Source of the DNA: Ignatzschineria ureiclastica | GTDB lineage: Bacteria; Pseudomonadota; Gammaproteobacteria; Cardiobacteriales; Wohlfahrtiimonadaceae | Length of the DNA: 64,000 nucleotides | Direction: 5' to 3' | Assembly: GCF_003121845.1 (NCBI RefSeq) | Contig: NZ_QEWQ01000002.1 | Span: 196,498 to 260,497, forward strand | Shown: piece after piece, positions 43,844 to 52,462 of the stretch | Layout: each line of letters starts with the position of its first letter | How positions within the stretch are numbered: the stretch's first letter is position 1 | Notes under the pieces: model-generated | Seen by the model: the letters and a program-made list of their open reading frames with translations, nothing else | Databases searched by the model: none | What the model was told of the DNA's origin: nothing | Position numbers and translations under genes: made by a program

Positions 43844-44833
43844 ATGCGTAAATTAGAGCTTTTGCATAATCTTCCTTGGCTTCCATTAGGACCTACTGAA
43901 GAGATTTTGCAGAAAATTGAATATCACATTAGTTCCAATAGAGGAGATTTTTACTCTGTCTTTGGCCCTTCAGGTTGTGGTAAAACACGCTTTATGATGG
44001 AGCTAGCTGAACGTCTACAGCAACATGACCATATTGTTGCGCGTAGTATTACCGCTTGTGATAAGGGTTTTTATCGACAAATCTCAGATATTCTAGGTTG
44101 TAGTGAAGATGAGCAGGAGATCCTTGCGCGGTTAGAGGAAGTGCCGCCAACAGGGTTGAAGATGGTGCTATTAGTGGATGGTGCTGATTGCCTCTCAAAT
44201 GAGGAGTTGGCTTTTCTCTATCGCACCAAAGAGCGTATTAACCGTATTAATCGACATCCTGATCTTGTACTTGTGCTCTTTATGGATCTCAATAATCAAG
44301 ATATCTTCTCTAAAGAGATTTTGCGTCATTCTAATAGTTATACGTTAGGGCCTGTGAACTTAATGCAGGTACGAGATCTATTGACGCATGTTTATCAATA
44401 TTATGGTAAAACCCATGATTACTCTATGGCTAAATTGCGCCAATTGCACGCATTTTCATATGGTTATCCGGGGCGCGTTGTGCGATTGATTGCGCCTGAT
44501 TTTGAGCCGTATTTTAAGATTAAGCGCCGGCATATTATCACGATTATTGCGCTGATTTTGCTACTTGTTGTGACAATTTTTGGTATCCGTAATCAAAATG
44601 AATTGTTAGAAGTACTAGGTTTTGATGATCTATTGCCACCGCCTATTACTATGGCTGAAACAGGGCGTTCGGCACTGACCCCTTATTATGAACAAGTGGC
44701 GATCGAAGCTTTCGAGAGAGCTGAAAATCGCGATGATGATCGTTATAGTGGCATCATCATTATCCAGAGTGGATCTATGGAAAATTCTGGTACTTCTAAT
44801 AGTGATGCCTCTTCGAATGAGATTGTAAAATAG
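43844..44833 (+). CDS. DamX-like membrane AAA ATPase without SPOR domain
   Basis: 329 residues. Walker A GPSGCGKT at about 41-48, Walker B LLVDGADCL at about 105, an AAA ATPase lobe to about residue 222, then one transmembrane helix (IITIIALILLLVVTIFGI) and a short periplasmic tail (about 80 residues). The position after aroB and the ATPase-TM arrangement match DamX of gammaproteobacteria. DamX ends with a SPOR peptidoglycan-binding domain, and none is visible here. The start abuts the aroB stop. Related ATPases are also found in general secretion (ExeA/GspA). Confidence 0.7.
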   Translation: MRKLELLHNLPWLPLGPTEEILQKIEYHISSNRGDFYSVFGPSGCGKTRFMMELAERLQQHDHIVARSITACDKGFYRQISDILGCSEDEQEILARLEEVPPTGLKMVLLVDGADCLSNEELAFLYRTKERINRINRHPDLVLVLFMDLNNQDIFSKEILRHSNSYTLGPVNLMQVRDLLTHVYQYYGKTHDYSMAKLRQLHAFSYGYPGRVVRLIAPDFEPYFKIKRRHIITIIALILLLVVTIFGIRNQNELLEVLGFDDLLPPPITMAETGRSALTPYYEQVAIEAFERAENRDDDRYSGIIIIQSGSMENSGTSNSDASSNEIVK

Positions 44834-44924
44834 CTCTAATATCCTGAATATTGATAGTGTTTTTAATTGATTACCGTAGTGATCTTAGGGCAATGAGGTT
44901 TACTGCAGAATATTAGCGCTATTT

Positions 44925-45041
44925 ATGCTGAAGTTATATATTTTAATCCTTATTCTTAGTAATATTATCCATATTGTTATTATCGCGTTGACGCACCAGG
45001 ATTTAAAAGATTTAAAAATATTGAGAAACGTGGGCGTTTAG
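44925..45041 (+). CDS. possible 38-residue membrane peptide
   Basis: Between the DamX-like gene and uup an ATG opens a short frame with a hydrophobic stretch (LYILILILSNIIHIVIIALT) and a polar, basic tail. No ribosome site precedes it, so it may not be translated. It is listed because it fits a single-pass small protein. Confidence 0.2.
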   Translation: MLKLYILILILSNIIHIVIIALTHQDLKDLKILRNVGV

Positions 45042-45093
45042 TGTATTTAACCTATAGATAGTGCGTTATCTCACAAATTTATTAAGGAATAGT

Positions 45094-47073
45094 ATGGTTT
45101 TACTTCGTTTACAAGATATCTCTCTCTCTTATGGCGCAAGACCTCTACTGAAAGAGGTTAATTTTGCTATTTCTAAAGGAGAGCGCGTCTGTTTAGTCGG
45201 ACGAAATGGAGAGGGGAAATCATCGCTTCTTCGAGTGGTTGCTAAGGAAGTTGTGCCGGATGATGGTGAGATTATCCATAATAGTGATCTTAAAATTGCG
45301 AAATTAAATCAAGAAATTCCTGAAAATTTAAATGAAACTGTTTACGAAGTTGTGACCAGCGGCTTGAGTAATGTCGGTGAGAAATTACAGCAATATCATC
45401 AGTTAATTGAAGCAGGTGAAAATGTTGATTTAGATGCTCTAGGGCGTTTACAACAAGAGTTAGATCGTCTGAATGCTTGGACAATTGATCAGCGGATTTC
45501 AGAGATTTTGACCCGTTTAGAGTTAGATGGTGAAAAACAGATGTCAGCATTATCGGGCGGTTGGATTCGTCGAGTGCTGCTTGCGAAAGTATTGGTGAGT
45601 GATCCTGATCTTATTTTGCTTGATGAGCCGACTAATCACCTTGATATTGAGATGATTGAATGGCTTGAGAAGATGTTGATCGAACTCTATCAAGGTGCGC
45701 TTCTCTTTGTATCTCATGATCGTCACTTCTTAGATAAAATTGCCACGAAGATTATTGAGTTAGATCGTGGTCATCTAACAGAATACCCTGGTTCATATAG
45801 CGATTATCAGAAGTTTAAAGCGATTGAGCTACATAATGAAGAGATGGAACGTGCACTTTTTGATAAAAAACTCGCTGAGGAAGAAGTGTGGATCCGTCAA
45901 GGAATCAAAGCGCGCAGAACGCGTAATGAAGGGCGTGTACGTGCTTTAAAGGCGATGCGTGAAGAGCGAAAAGAGCGCTTAGATCGTCAAGGAAAGGCTA
46001 CTTTACATCATGAAGAAGCGAAAAAGTCGGGTAAGCGGGTGATATTAGCGGAAGATGTTTATCTCACATTAGGCAAAAAAACGCTCATTAAAAATTTCAA
46101 CTTTACCTTAATGCGTGGCGATAAAGTCGGGATTATTGGACCAAATGGTGCGGGTAAATCGACGTTAGTGAAGCTTTTGTTAGGCGATATTATTCCTGAT
46201 AGCGGGCTTGTTGAGCAAGGAACCCAATTAGAGATCGCTTACTTTGATCAATTACGAGCAAAATTGGATCTTGATGCGACAGTGGTTGATAACGTGGGTG
46301 AAGGTAGTGATTTTATCGAAATTAATGGTAAAAAACGCCATGTGATCAGTTGGTTACAAGACTTTATGTTTACGCCGGAGCGAGCTCGTAGTCCTGTAAA
46401 CTCGCTTTCAGGGGGGGAGCGTAATCGTCTATTATTAGCGAAGCTTTTTGCAAAACCATTTAACTTTCTTGTGATGGATGAGCCGACGAATGATCTTGAT
46501 ATTGAGACATTAGAATTACTCGAAGAGTTAGTCGCGAATTATGATGGCACTCTGTTACTTATTTCCCATGATCGTGCATTTTTAGATAGCGTTGTGACTT
46601 CTGTTCTGGTGTTTGAGGGCGAAGGACGTATTGAGGAGTATATTGGCGGTTACAGTGACTGGCAAGCGCGTGTTATCGCACAAGAAAAAGCACAACAAGC
46701 GAAAGAGAAGGAAGCGAAAGGCAAAGGAAATGATGGAAAGCGTGTTGAGGAGCATAAAAATTCACCTCAATCATCAAAGTCAAATAACGCTAATATAGAT
46801 AATACAGCGAGCCAGACGAATAATATAAAAGCATCAGCAGGGAAAGCAAAGCGTAAATTAAGTTATAAAGAGACGCGAGAGCTTGAATCTTTACCCAATG
46901 AGATTGCAGAGATAGAACAAACTATTGAAGAATTAGAGAAATTAGTGCAATCTAATTCTTTTTATCAAGAAAATCATCAATTTCAGACTGAAAAGCTCAC
47001 AGAACTAGCAACACAAAATCAGCTTCTTGAGCAAAAGTATGAACGTTGGTTAGAACTTGAAAATAATGAATAG
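45094..47073 (+). CDS. uup: ABC-F ATPase Uup
   Basis: 659-residue soluble protein with two ABC ATPase modules and no membrane domain. Walker A motifs are GRNGEGKSS (about 36) and GPNGAGKST (about 350). Signatures are LSGGWIRR and LSGGERNR. The linker between them is the charged ABC-F arm. The C-terminal coiled coil (SLPNEIAEIEQTIEELEKLV), after a Lys/Asn-rich stretch, is the Uup DNA/RNA-binding extension. Uup acts on ribosomes or on branched DNA; the exact role is debated. The start at 45094 has AAGGA five bases upstream; the longer GTG start at 45061 is less likely. Confidence 0.93.
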   Translation: MVLLRLQDISLSYGARPLLKEVNFAISKGERVCLVGRNGEGKSSLLRVVAKEVVPDDGEIIHNSDLKIAKLNQEIPENLNETVYEVVTSGLSNVGEKLQQYHQLIEAGENVDLDALGRLQQELDRLNAWTIDQRISEILTRLELDGEKQMSALSGGWIRRVLLAKVLVSDPDLILLDEPTNHLDIEMIEWLEKMLIELYQGALLFVSHDRHFLDKIATKIIELDRGHLTEYPGSYSDYQKFKAIELHNEEMERALFDKKLAEEEVWIRQGIKARRTRNEGRVRALKAMREERKERLDRQGKATLHHEEAKKSGKRVILAEDVYLTLGKKTLIKNFNFTLMRGDKVGIIGPNGAGKSTLVKLLLGDIIPDSGLVEQGTQLEIAYFDQLRAKLDLDATVVDNVGEGSDFIEINGKKRHVISWLQDFMFTPERARSPVNSLSGGERNRLLLAKLFAKPFNFLVMDEPTNDLDIETLELLEELVANYDGTLLLISHDRAFLDSVVTSVLVFEGEGRIEEYIGGYSDWQARVIAQEKAQQAKEKEAKGKGNDGKRVEEHKNSPQSSKSNNANIDNTASQTNNIKASAGKAKRKLSYKETRELESLPNEIAEIEQTIEELEKLVQSNSFYQENHQFQTEKLTELATQNQLLEQKYERWLELENNE

Positions 47074-47129
47074 AATTTTTCACGAAAAAGGGTATCATTG
47101 ACCTCTATTCTTCTAGGAGAAAGATTAAA

Positions 47130-47501
47130 ATGAAAAAAATGAAATATTTCCTGCTGTTAACAATGGTTTCGCTCTTAGCAGTAGGGTGCTCTAAGTTCTC
47201 ATTACATCGTGTCGATGTATATCAAGGTAACTATATTGAAGCACAACGTCTTGAGAATCTGAAACCTGGAATGAGCAAGGCAGATGTTCAGCTCTTATTA
47301 GGTACGCCGTTAGTACGTGATGTGTATGACCCTTCTACTTGGTATTACACGTTTTACCATTCAAATTCAGAGGGCGACATTAAACAGCTACAAAGACTTC
47401 GCTTGCATTTTGATCAAAATGGTAAATATCTCTATTATGATGGTGACATCACCCCTGAACAATATTCAGCGGTAGATGCTGACGCTGTTCAAGAAGGTTA
47501 A
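47130..47501 (+). CDS. bamE: BamE, small lipoprotein of the outer-membrane assembly complex
   Basis: 123-residue lipoprotein of the BAM complex that inserts beta-barrels. A lipobox LAVGC is at about residue 20. The BamE pattern is YQGNYIEAQRLENLKPGM then SKADVQLLLGTPLVRDVYDP and STWYYTFYH. AGGAG lies upstream of the ATG. Its usual neighbour fur is not adjacent here; uup is. Confidence 0.95.
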   Translation: MKKMKYFLLLTMVSLLAVGCSKFSLHRVDVYQGNYIEAQRLENLKPGMSKADVQLLLGTPLVRDVYDPSTWYYTFYHSNSEGDIKQLQRLRLHFDQNGKYLYYDGDITPEQYSAVDADAVQEG

Positions 47502-47647
47502 TTTGATCCTACATTAGCAATATGATTTATCTGATAAAGTAAGACTATAATGTCGCTTTATGAGATAGATCATTTTTTATGAATAGTGATTGTCGGATAT
47601 GAGTAGTATTCGACAGGGCTAGATATAACGGAGGATCCCCATAAGTC

Positions 47648-48247
47648 ATGCAACATTTAAAGATATTGTTAGCTTCTCGTTCACCTCGAAGAAGAGAATT
47701 ATTGACCCAGTTAGGGCTTCATTATCAAGTGATCGATGTTGAAGTCGATGAGTCGATTGTGCAACCGATATTACCAGAAGTCTATGCAAAAGAGATCTCT
47801 GAGAAGAAAGCATTGATGGCGCTAGCGAATAGTGAGATTTGTGTCAGTGAGCGGGAGATTCTACTTACCGCAGATACAACATTAAGTGTCGATGGTGAGA
47901 TTATTGGGAAGCCTAAAGATCTTCAAGATTATTTGCAGATGATGAAAAAACTCTCTAATAGAACTCACCAGGTTTTTACCGCTTTAACATTGGTAGGGAA
48001 AGTGGATGGGGAAGAGAAATTTGTCACTATGTTGAGCGAAACAGCGGTACAATTCTCACTATTGCCGGAACAATTTGTGCGAGCGTATTGGCAGAGCGGG
48101 GAACCCGCAGATAAGGCAGGTGGCTATGCAATTCAAGGAAAGATGGCAGGCTATATTCAATCGATTAAAGGAAGCTATTCAGGCGTGATGGGATTACCAC
48201 TCTTTGAACTGAGGGAAGCTTTAGAAGTATTTGATCATTATATTTAG
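47648..48247 (+). CDS. maf: Maf/YhdE-type nucleoside triphosphate pyrophosphatase
   Basis: 199-residue house-cleaning enzyme hydrolysing dTTP/UTP or modified nucleotides. Signature LLASRSPRRRELL at the N-terminus, then TADTTLSVDGEIIGKP and GEPADKAGGYAIQGK. The dTTP/UTP (YhdE) subgroup is suggested by the full GGYAIQG loop. GGAGG lies 11 bases before the ATG. Confidence 0.93.
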   Translation: MQHLKILLASRSPRRRELLTQLGLHYQVIDVEVDESIVQPILPEVYAKEISEKKALMALANSEICVSEREILLTADTTLSVDGEIIGKPKDLQDYLQMMKKLSNRTHQVFTALTLVGKVDGEEKFVTMLSETAVQFSLLPEQFVRAYWQSGEPADKAGGYAIQGKMAGYIQSIKGSYSGVMGLPLFELREALEVFDHYI

Positions 48248-48379
48248 GGCAATAAATTTCTCTCAAATATACTGAATATCCCCTTAATATATGAGATATT
48301 TAGTCATTCAGATTGAGTATGTAACGTAAATTATAGAGTACGAATATTGAATTCCATATTGGACGATAAATTGAATAAA

Positions 48380-49825
48380 ATGGATAGTATGAAGCCAGAT
48401 AGTAAAACAACACTTTCAGATACGCAGGATGCGAATGATTGTGCGCAAATGCTAGATACAACTCTCGGCAATGAGTCGATTATTGCCGATCAATCAGCGC
48501 CGACAATCAATTTGAATGAACCGGAAATATCTGACGAATCTATTACAACGGAATCTTTTAACAAGGATGATGCTGAGCATTTAGCCCCTTCTCAAGCTGA
48601 GAGTAGAAATACTCGACATCTCTACAACGATGTAACTTTTGAACCTGAACATTTAGATGCATCGAGTGCTTTAGAATTCTCTATCGAAGATGCAACGCAA
48701 GAAACATCGCCTGCAGAAAGGACAGCGGAACAATTTACGGTAACGGACGATCAGGAATTGTTGCAAAAGGCTATTGATACCATTCCGGCAATGCATGCGG
48801 AGCCTAAGTTAATGACTGAACAAGAGGATGTTCGTAGAGAACCTCAGTTACGGGAGACTCAAAGCTTTTCAGAAGATCATTTTTCAGCAGTGGCAGATCA
48901 AGTCGCGGTGCCGGCGGAACCTTTGGCGATGCTCGGAGATTCTGTAGAAAATCCGACTCAAGGTGGAGAAGAAGAGAATGAAGTGACCGCACAGGATAAG
49001 CCACCGGTCAAAAAACAGAGAGGGAGTAAATTAGGTATGGGCTGGTTTCAAGGATTTAGTCTATTTGTAGCATTTTTAATATTTAGTGCTTTAGCAGTAT
49101 TTGCTTATTTTATGTTAGGCGATAAACCGTTGTATGAAGGTGATGTGCCGAAATATGTTGTGATTGGAAACGAAGATTCTGGCGCGATGGCAGCATTAAA
49201 TCCTGCTATTCCTGAAGAGGTTCGTCAGCAATATATTTATGTACCTAAAGTGACGAGAACAGAAGATCTAGAGATTTTACAAGAGCGCCCAGTATTAGAT
49301 ACAACTCAAGATGCAAAAGTCACTAAAGTCGAGTTAGCGAGTAATACAGATGGCTCGGAAGAAGTTGTAGTGAGTGAAGAGAGTGTTGAGACGAATAGTG
49401 GTAGTGTAGGTTTAGAACTTTTATCTGTAGATCATAATGCCGCAGGGCTTTCGGCAGAAGATTTAGCGCTGGTAGATGGTTTTCTACTACAAGGGGATAT
49501 CGCCTACGAGCAGGGTATTTATGTAGGAGTAAATCAGGATGATGCTTATCACTATTACCAATCGGCTTTAGCGATTGATCCGAATAATGCGCAAGCACAG
49601 CAAGGTATTGCGAATATTGCCAATGTTTACTACGCAAGTGCAAGAGATGCCTATAATTATGGCACTTATGATGTTGCGGCACAGTATGTTGCATTGGGCT
49701 TAGCAGTACAACCAAACCACTCATCCCTATTGCAATTGCAACAATTAGTTGAACAGATGCAATCTACGCAATCCCCTAATGTAGGAGCACAACCTAATTA
49801 TGATAGTTTCAATTTTGATTTCTAG
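48380..49825 (+). CDS. unrecognised single-pass membrane protein with TPR-like C-terminus
   Basis: I do not recognise this protein as a named family. About 481 residues: a long acidic, low-complexity N-terminal half (residues 1-205), a short basic stretch (KKQRGSKLGMGWFQGF), one transmembrane helix (LFVAFLIFSALAVFAYFML), and a C-terminal domain with TPR-like repeats (QDDAYHYYQSALAIDPNNAQ; YDVAAQYVALGLAVQPNH). The topology recalls membrane-bound TPR proteins such as those of cell-envelope or pilus assembly. A TTG at 48347 would give 11 more residues; the ATG at 48380 is chosen for lack of a clear ribosome site at either. It sits after maf and before the repeat element. Confidence 0.65.
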   Translation: MDSMKPDSKTTLSDTQDANDCAQMLDTTLGNESIIADQSAPTINLNEPEISDESITTESFNKDDAEHLAPSQAESRNTRHLYNDVTFEPEHLDASSALEFSIEDATQETSPAERTAEQFTVTDDQELLQKAIDTIPAMHAEPKLMTEQEDVRREPQLRETQSFSEDHFSAVADQVAVPAEPLAMLGDSVENPTQGGEEENEVTAQDKPPVKKQRGSKLGMGWFQGFSLFVAFLIFSALAVFAYFMLGDKPLYEGDVPKYVVIGNEDSGAMAALNPAIPEEVRQQYIYVPKVTRTEDLEILQERPVLDTTQDAKVTKVELASNTDGSEEVVVSEESVETNSGSVGLELLSVDHNAAGLSAEDLALVDGFLLQGDIAYEQGIYVGVNQDDAYHYYQSALAIDPNNAQAQQGIANIANVYYASARDAYNYGTYDVAAQYVALGLAVQPNHSSLLQLQQLVEQMQSTQSPNVGAQPNYDSFNFDF

Positions 49826-49846
49826 ATGATGTGTTTTGCTCGCAAT

Positions 49847-50019
49847 ATATAGTGAAATCGGTTCAAAATAAGCTTATTAAAATGCCGGTGCATCAGTTGT
49901 AAGAAGTGCGAAAGCTGTTCTATCCGGCATCTTGCAAGTGTTGGGGAGTCAGATTTTATGTTTTTTAAAACCCCACTTACTACTTAAAAAACATTTTTCT
50001 TAAACCAAATTTACTATAT
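49847..50019 (+). repeat. dispersed MITE-like element, copy 3
   Basis: 173-bp copy in the same orientation as copy 1, with about 40 bp more between the core cggcatcttgcaagtgtt and the right end. The ends are an imperfect inverted repeat: left atatagtgaaatcggttcaa, right (reverse complement) atatagtaaatttggtttaa. It sits just downstream of the TPR protein stop codon. Confidence 0.8.
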
Positions 50020-50098
50020 TTTGCTTCACTAGTGAGAATAAGCGATATATTGTTAGCTTAGAAAATCTAAGCAGAAAGGTTATAGAAGAGTTAAATAG

Positions 50099-50134
50099 AA
50101 AAGGGATCGGATATGACAACCGATCCCTTTTTAT
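50099..50134 (+). terminator. bidirectional terminator between the TPR gene and ftsY
   Basis: 11-bp stem aaagggatcgg/ccgatcccttt with a 9-base loop. A T-run follows on the plus strand (tttttatt), and on the minus strand ttttctattt follows, so it can end transcription from both convergent genes. Confidence 0.9.
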
Positions 50135-50153
50135 TGGATTACTTGTTAGCTAT

Positions 50154-51815
50154 TTAAGCATCCGGTTCACCAATCAGTGCATCGACAAACTCTTCGGCAT
50201 TAAATGGGCGAAGATCATCAATCGTTTCCCCCACACCGATAAAGCGGATAGGAATCTTCAATTCTTCGGCAATAGCGAAAATAATACCACCTTTCGCTGT
50301 TCCATCTAATTTTGTAAAGGTAATGCCAGAAAGAGGAATTGTGGCATTAAATTGTCTTGCTTGATTGAGCGCGTTTTGCCCTGTAGATGCATCGACAACA
50401 AGCATCACTTCATGAGGAGCGCTCTCATCATGGCGTTTGATTACACGATTAATCTTGGCTAATTCTTGCATCAATCCTGAATCTGTATGTAGTCGACCGG
50501 CAGTATCAGCAATTAGAATATCTACTTTTTTCGCTTTGGCCGATTCCATTGCATCAAAGATCACAGAAGCAGGGTCTGCCCCCTCTTTTTGCGAAACAAC
50601 CGGAATATGGTTCCGTTCACCCCAAATCTCTAATTGTTCCACGGCGGCGGCTCTAAAAGTATCGCCGGCGGCTAACATCACAGATTTGCCCTCATTTTGG
50701 AATTTCTTAGCGAGTTTACCGATAGTTGTGGTTTTCCCTACGCCATTTACGCCGATCATCAGTAATACATAGGGTTTATGAGAGGTATCAATTACCAGCG
50801 GTTTAGAAACCGGTGCAAGAATCTCTTTCATCTGTACTTTAAGTGCTGCAAAAAGTTCATCCACATTTGATAGTGATTTGCGGGATACAGAATCTCTAAT
50901 CTGATCTAATAGTTGCGTGGTGACATTGATTCCCACATCGGCCATTAATAGGCGAGTTTCGAGCTCTTCAAGAATCTCTTCATTGATCTCTTTTTTACCC
51001 AAAAAGAGATCGGCAAGTCCCTCTGTGAGGCTATTGCGTGTTTTACTGAGCTTTTGACTGAGACGGGCAAAAAATCCGGGTTTCTTCGCGGGACGCTCTG
51101 CAGTTTGATGGGATTCAGGAATGGGGGATGTTTCAACCTCGGTTGTCTCAACCTCTATAACCGCAGGTTCTACTAATGCTTCAACTTCTTCCGCTTCATC
51201 GGTAACCTTTTGGGTATCAAGTTCAGCATTGTCGTTATCTTGCAAATCTAGATCTACAGGGATAGATGTTTCAGAAGTCTTTTGAACCTCTTTATTGGTT
51301 ATTGTTTCAGCTATATCATCATTGAGCGCTGTATCATTTACGATGACTTCAGGGTCCGCCACTTCAATGCGATTGTCTATTTCTATTTTTTCAGGAGCAT
51401 TAACTACATCCGCTTGTGACTCAACAGCTTCATGGACATCGTGCGCTTTTATCTCGGCCTTGGCAGCTTCAGCAATCTCTTCGATAAACCCATGTTGTGC
51501 CTTGATTGGTGCATCATCAGAATCGCTTGTTGTATCTTCCTCTGTATGACGATGAGGTTCAAGATTTTCTTTTGCTTCTGTGATAATCCCTTCGGCAACG
51601 GTATCAATTACTTCAACAGTCGTTGATGTTTCTGGGTCAACAGTTTCTGTTTCAAGAACGTTTTTTTGATCCTGTTTTTCTGGAGCTCTTTCTGTTGCCT
51701 CTTCAATGATGGGTTCATCTGAAGATTGTGTGACCGGTGCGATCTCTTTTTCTACTTCTTTCTGTTTTTTGCCACCAAATAAGCGACTAAAAAAGCCTGG
51801 TTTTTTTTCTGCCAT
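50154..51815 (-). CDS. ftsY: signal recognition particle receptor FtsY
   Basis: Membrane-associated SRP receptor GTPase, 553 residues. The N-terminal targeting motif KKPGFFSRLF is repeated before the NG domain (KKPGFFARLSQKLSK), and between them lies an acidic region of about 220 residues. NG GTPase motifs: GVNGVGKTTT, DTFRAAAVEQL, IADTAGR and TKLDGTAKGG. The start at 51815 is preferred (MAEKKPGFF); a TTG at 51824 adds three residues. The partner 4.5S RNA gene is in the same window at 28014. Confidence 0.95.
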   Translation of the reverse strand: MAEKKPGFFSRLFGGKKQKEVEKEIAPVTQSSDEPIIEEATERAPEKQDQKNVLETETVDPETSTTVEVIDTVAEGIITEAKENLEPHRHTEEDTTSDSDDAPIKAQHGFIEEIAEAAKAEIKAHDVHEAVESQADVVNAPEKIEIDNRIEVADPEVIVNDTALNDDIAETITNKEVQKTSETSIPVDLDLQDNDNAELDTQKVTDEAEEVEALVEPAVIEVETTEVETSPIPESHQTAERPAKKPGFFARLSQKLSKTRNSLTEGLADLFLGKKEINEEILEELETRLLMADVGINVTTQLLDQIRDSVSRKSLSNVDELFAALKVQMKEILAPVSKPLVIDTSHKPYVLLMIGVNGVGKTTTIGKLAKKFQNEGKSVMLAAGDTFRAAAVEQLEIWGERNHIPVVSQKEGADPASVIFDAMESAKAKKVDILIADTAGRLHTDSGLMQELAKINRVIKRHDESAPHEVMLVVDASTGQNALNQARQFNATIPLSGITFTKLDGTAKGGIIFAIAEELKIPIRFIGVGETIDDLRPFNAEEFVDALIGEPDA

Positions 51816-51991
51816 ATTATTCAAGTCTCTGTTTAAAAGGGAGAATTAAGATAATTCATTGTTATAGGTAATTAATGGCCTCTATTTTAGCAGTTTATTA
51901 CTAAAATTGCCTTGTTCACGCTATTTAGATCCTTCTTTTTCCGTAATTTTGCAGGAATATGTCTAATTGCTAAACAAAATAAAAAAAGTAC

Positions 51992-52033
51992 TTGTCAAAA
52001 TATCAAGAATCGGGCAATATACTGATTCTTGAT
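51992..52033 (+). promoter_or_regulatory. promoter and overlapping palindrome of the tRNA-Val/tRNA-Ile2 operon
   Basis: ttgtca at 51992-51997 and caatat at 52015-52020, spaced by 17. A 10-bp perfect inverted repeat, atcaagaatc at 52002-52011 and gattcttgat at 52024-52033, flanks the -10 region and ends three bases before the tRNA. Confidence 0.5.
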
Positions 52034-52036
52034 TAG

Positions 52037-52113
52037 AGGCATATAGCTCAGTTGGTTAGAGCGCCACCTTGACATGGTGGAGGTCGTTGGTTCGAATCCA
52101 ATTATGCCTACCA
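52037..52113 (+). tRNA. tRNA-Val (GAC)
   Basis: 77 bases including CCA. Acceptor aggcata/tatgcct; anticodon arm ccaccttGACatggtgg. The T-loop is ttcgaat. Confidence 0.96.
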
Positions 52114-52119
52114 TATTCA

Positions 52120-52196
52120 GGGCCTTTAGCTCAGTTGGTTAGAGCTCTCGACTCATAATCGAGCGGTCGCTGGTTCGAGACCAGCAAGGCCCACCA
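52120..52196 (+). tRNA. tRNA-Ile2 (CAT, lysidine type)
   Basis: 77 bases including CCA. Acceptor gggcctt/aaggccc. The anticodon arm cgactCATaatcg matches the E. coli minor isoleucine tRNA (cgactCATaatcg), and not the elongator Met form at 38330. The C34 is expected to be changed to lysidine by TilS, so it would read AUA. Confidence 0.9.
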
Positions 52197-52207
52197 ACTA
52201 AAGGCCA

Positions 52208-52235
52208 AAACCCCGCATTATTGCGGGGTTTTTTG
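52208..52235 (+). terminator. terminator of the tRNA-Val/tRNA-Ile2 operon
   Basis: 9-bp GC-rich stem aaccccgca / tgcggggtt with loop ttat and a run of T. Confidence 0.9.
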
Positions 52236-52462
52236 TTGTTTAAAATAAAAGTGACGGGAAATTTGACGGGATCTATTCAATGCGCATTTAGTAACACATA
52301 CAGTTCATGTGCTTTACAGTAAAAATAATCCTAATAATAGTAAATTCTAATATAAATTTGCTTTAAATTAAAAAAGATTACAATATTAACCATATTAGTC
52401 TTTAAGTATAATAAGATCATCTTTTATTAGTATTGTTCTAATTTATTATAAGGAATGTAATT

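Noticed and set aside
49323-49724. 133-residue His/Leu-rich reading frame on the minus strand
   Set aside because: It is a shadow of the TPR protein, with extreme composition and no ribosome site.
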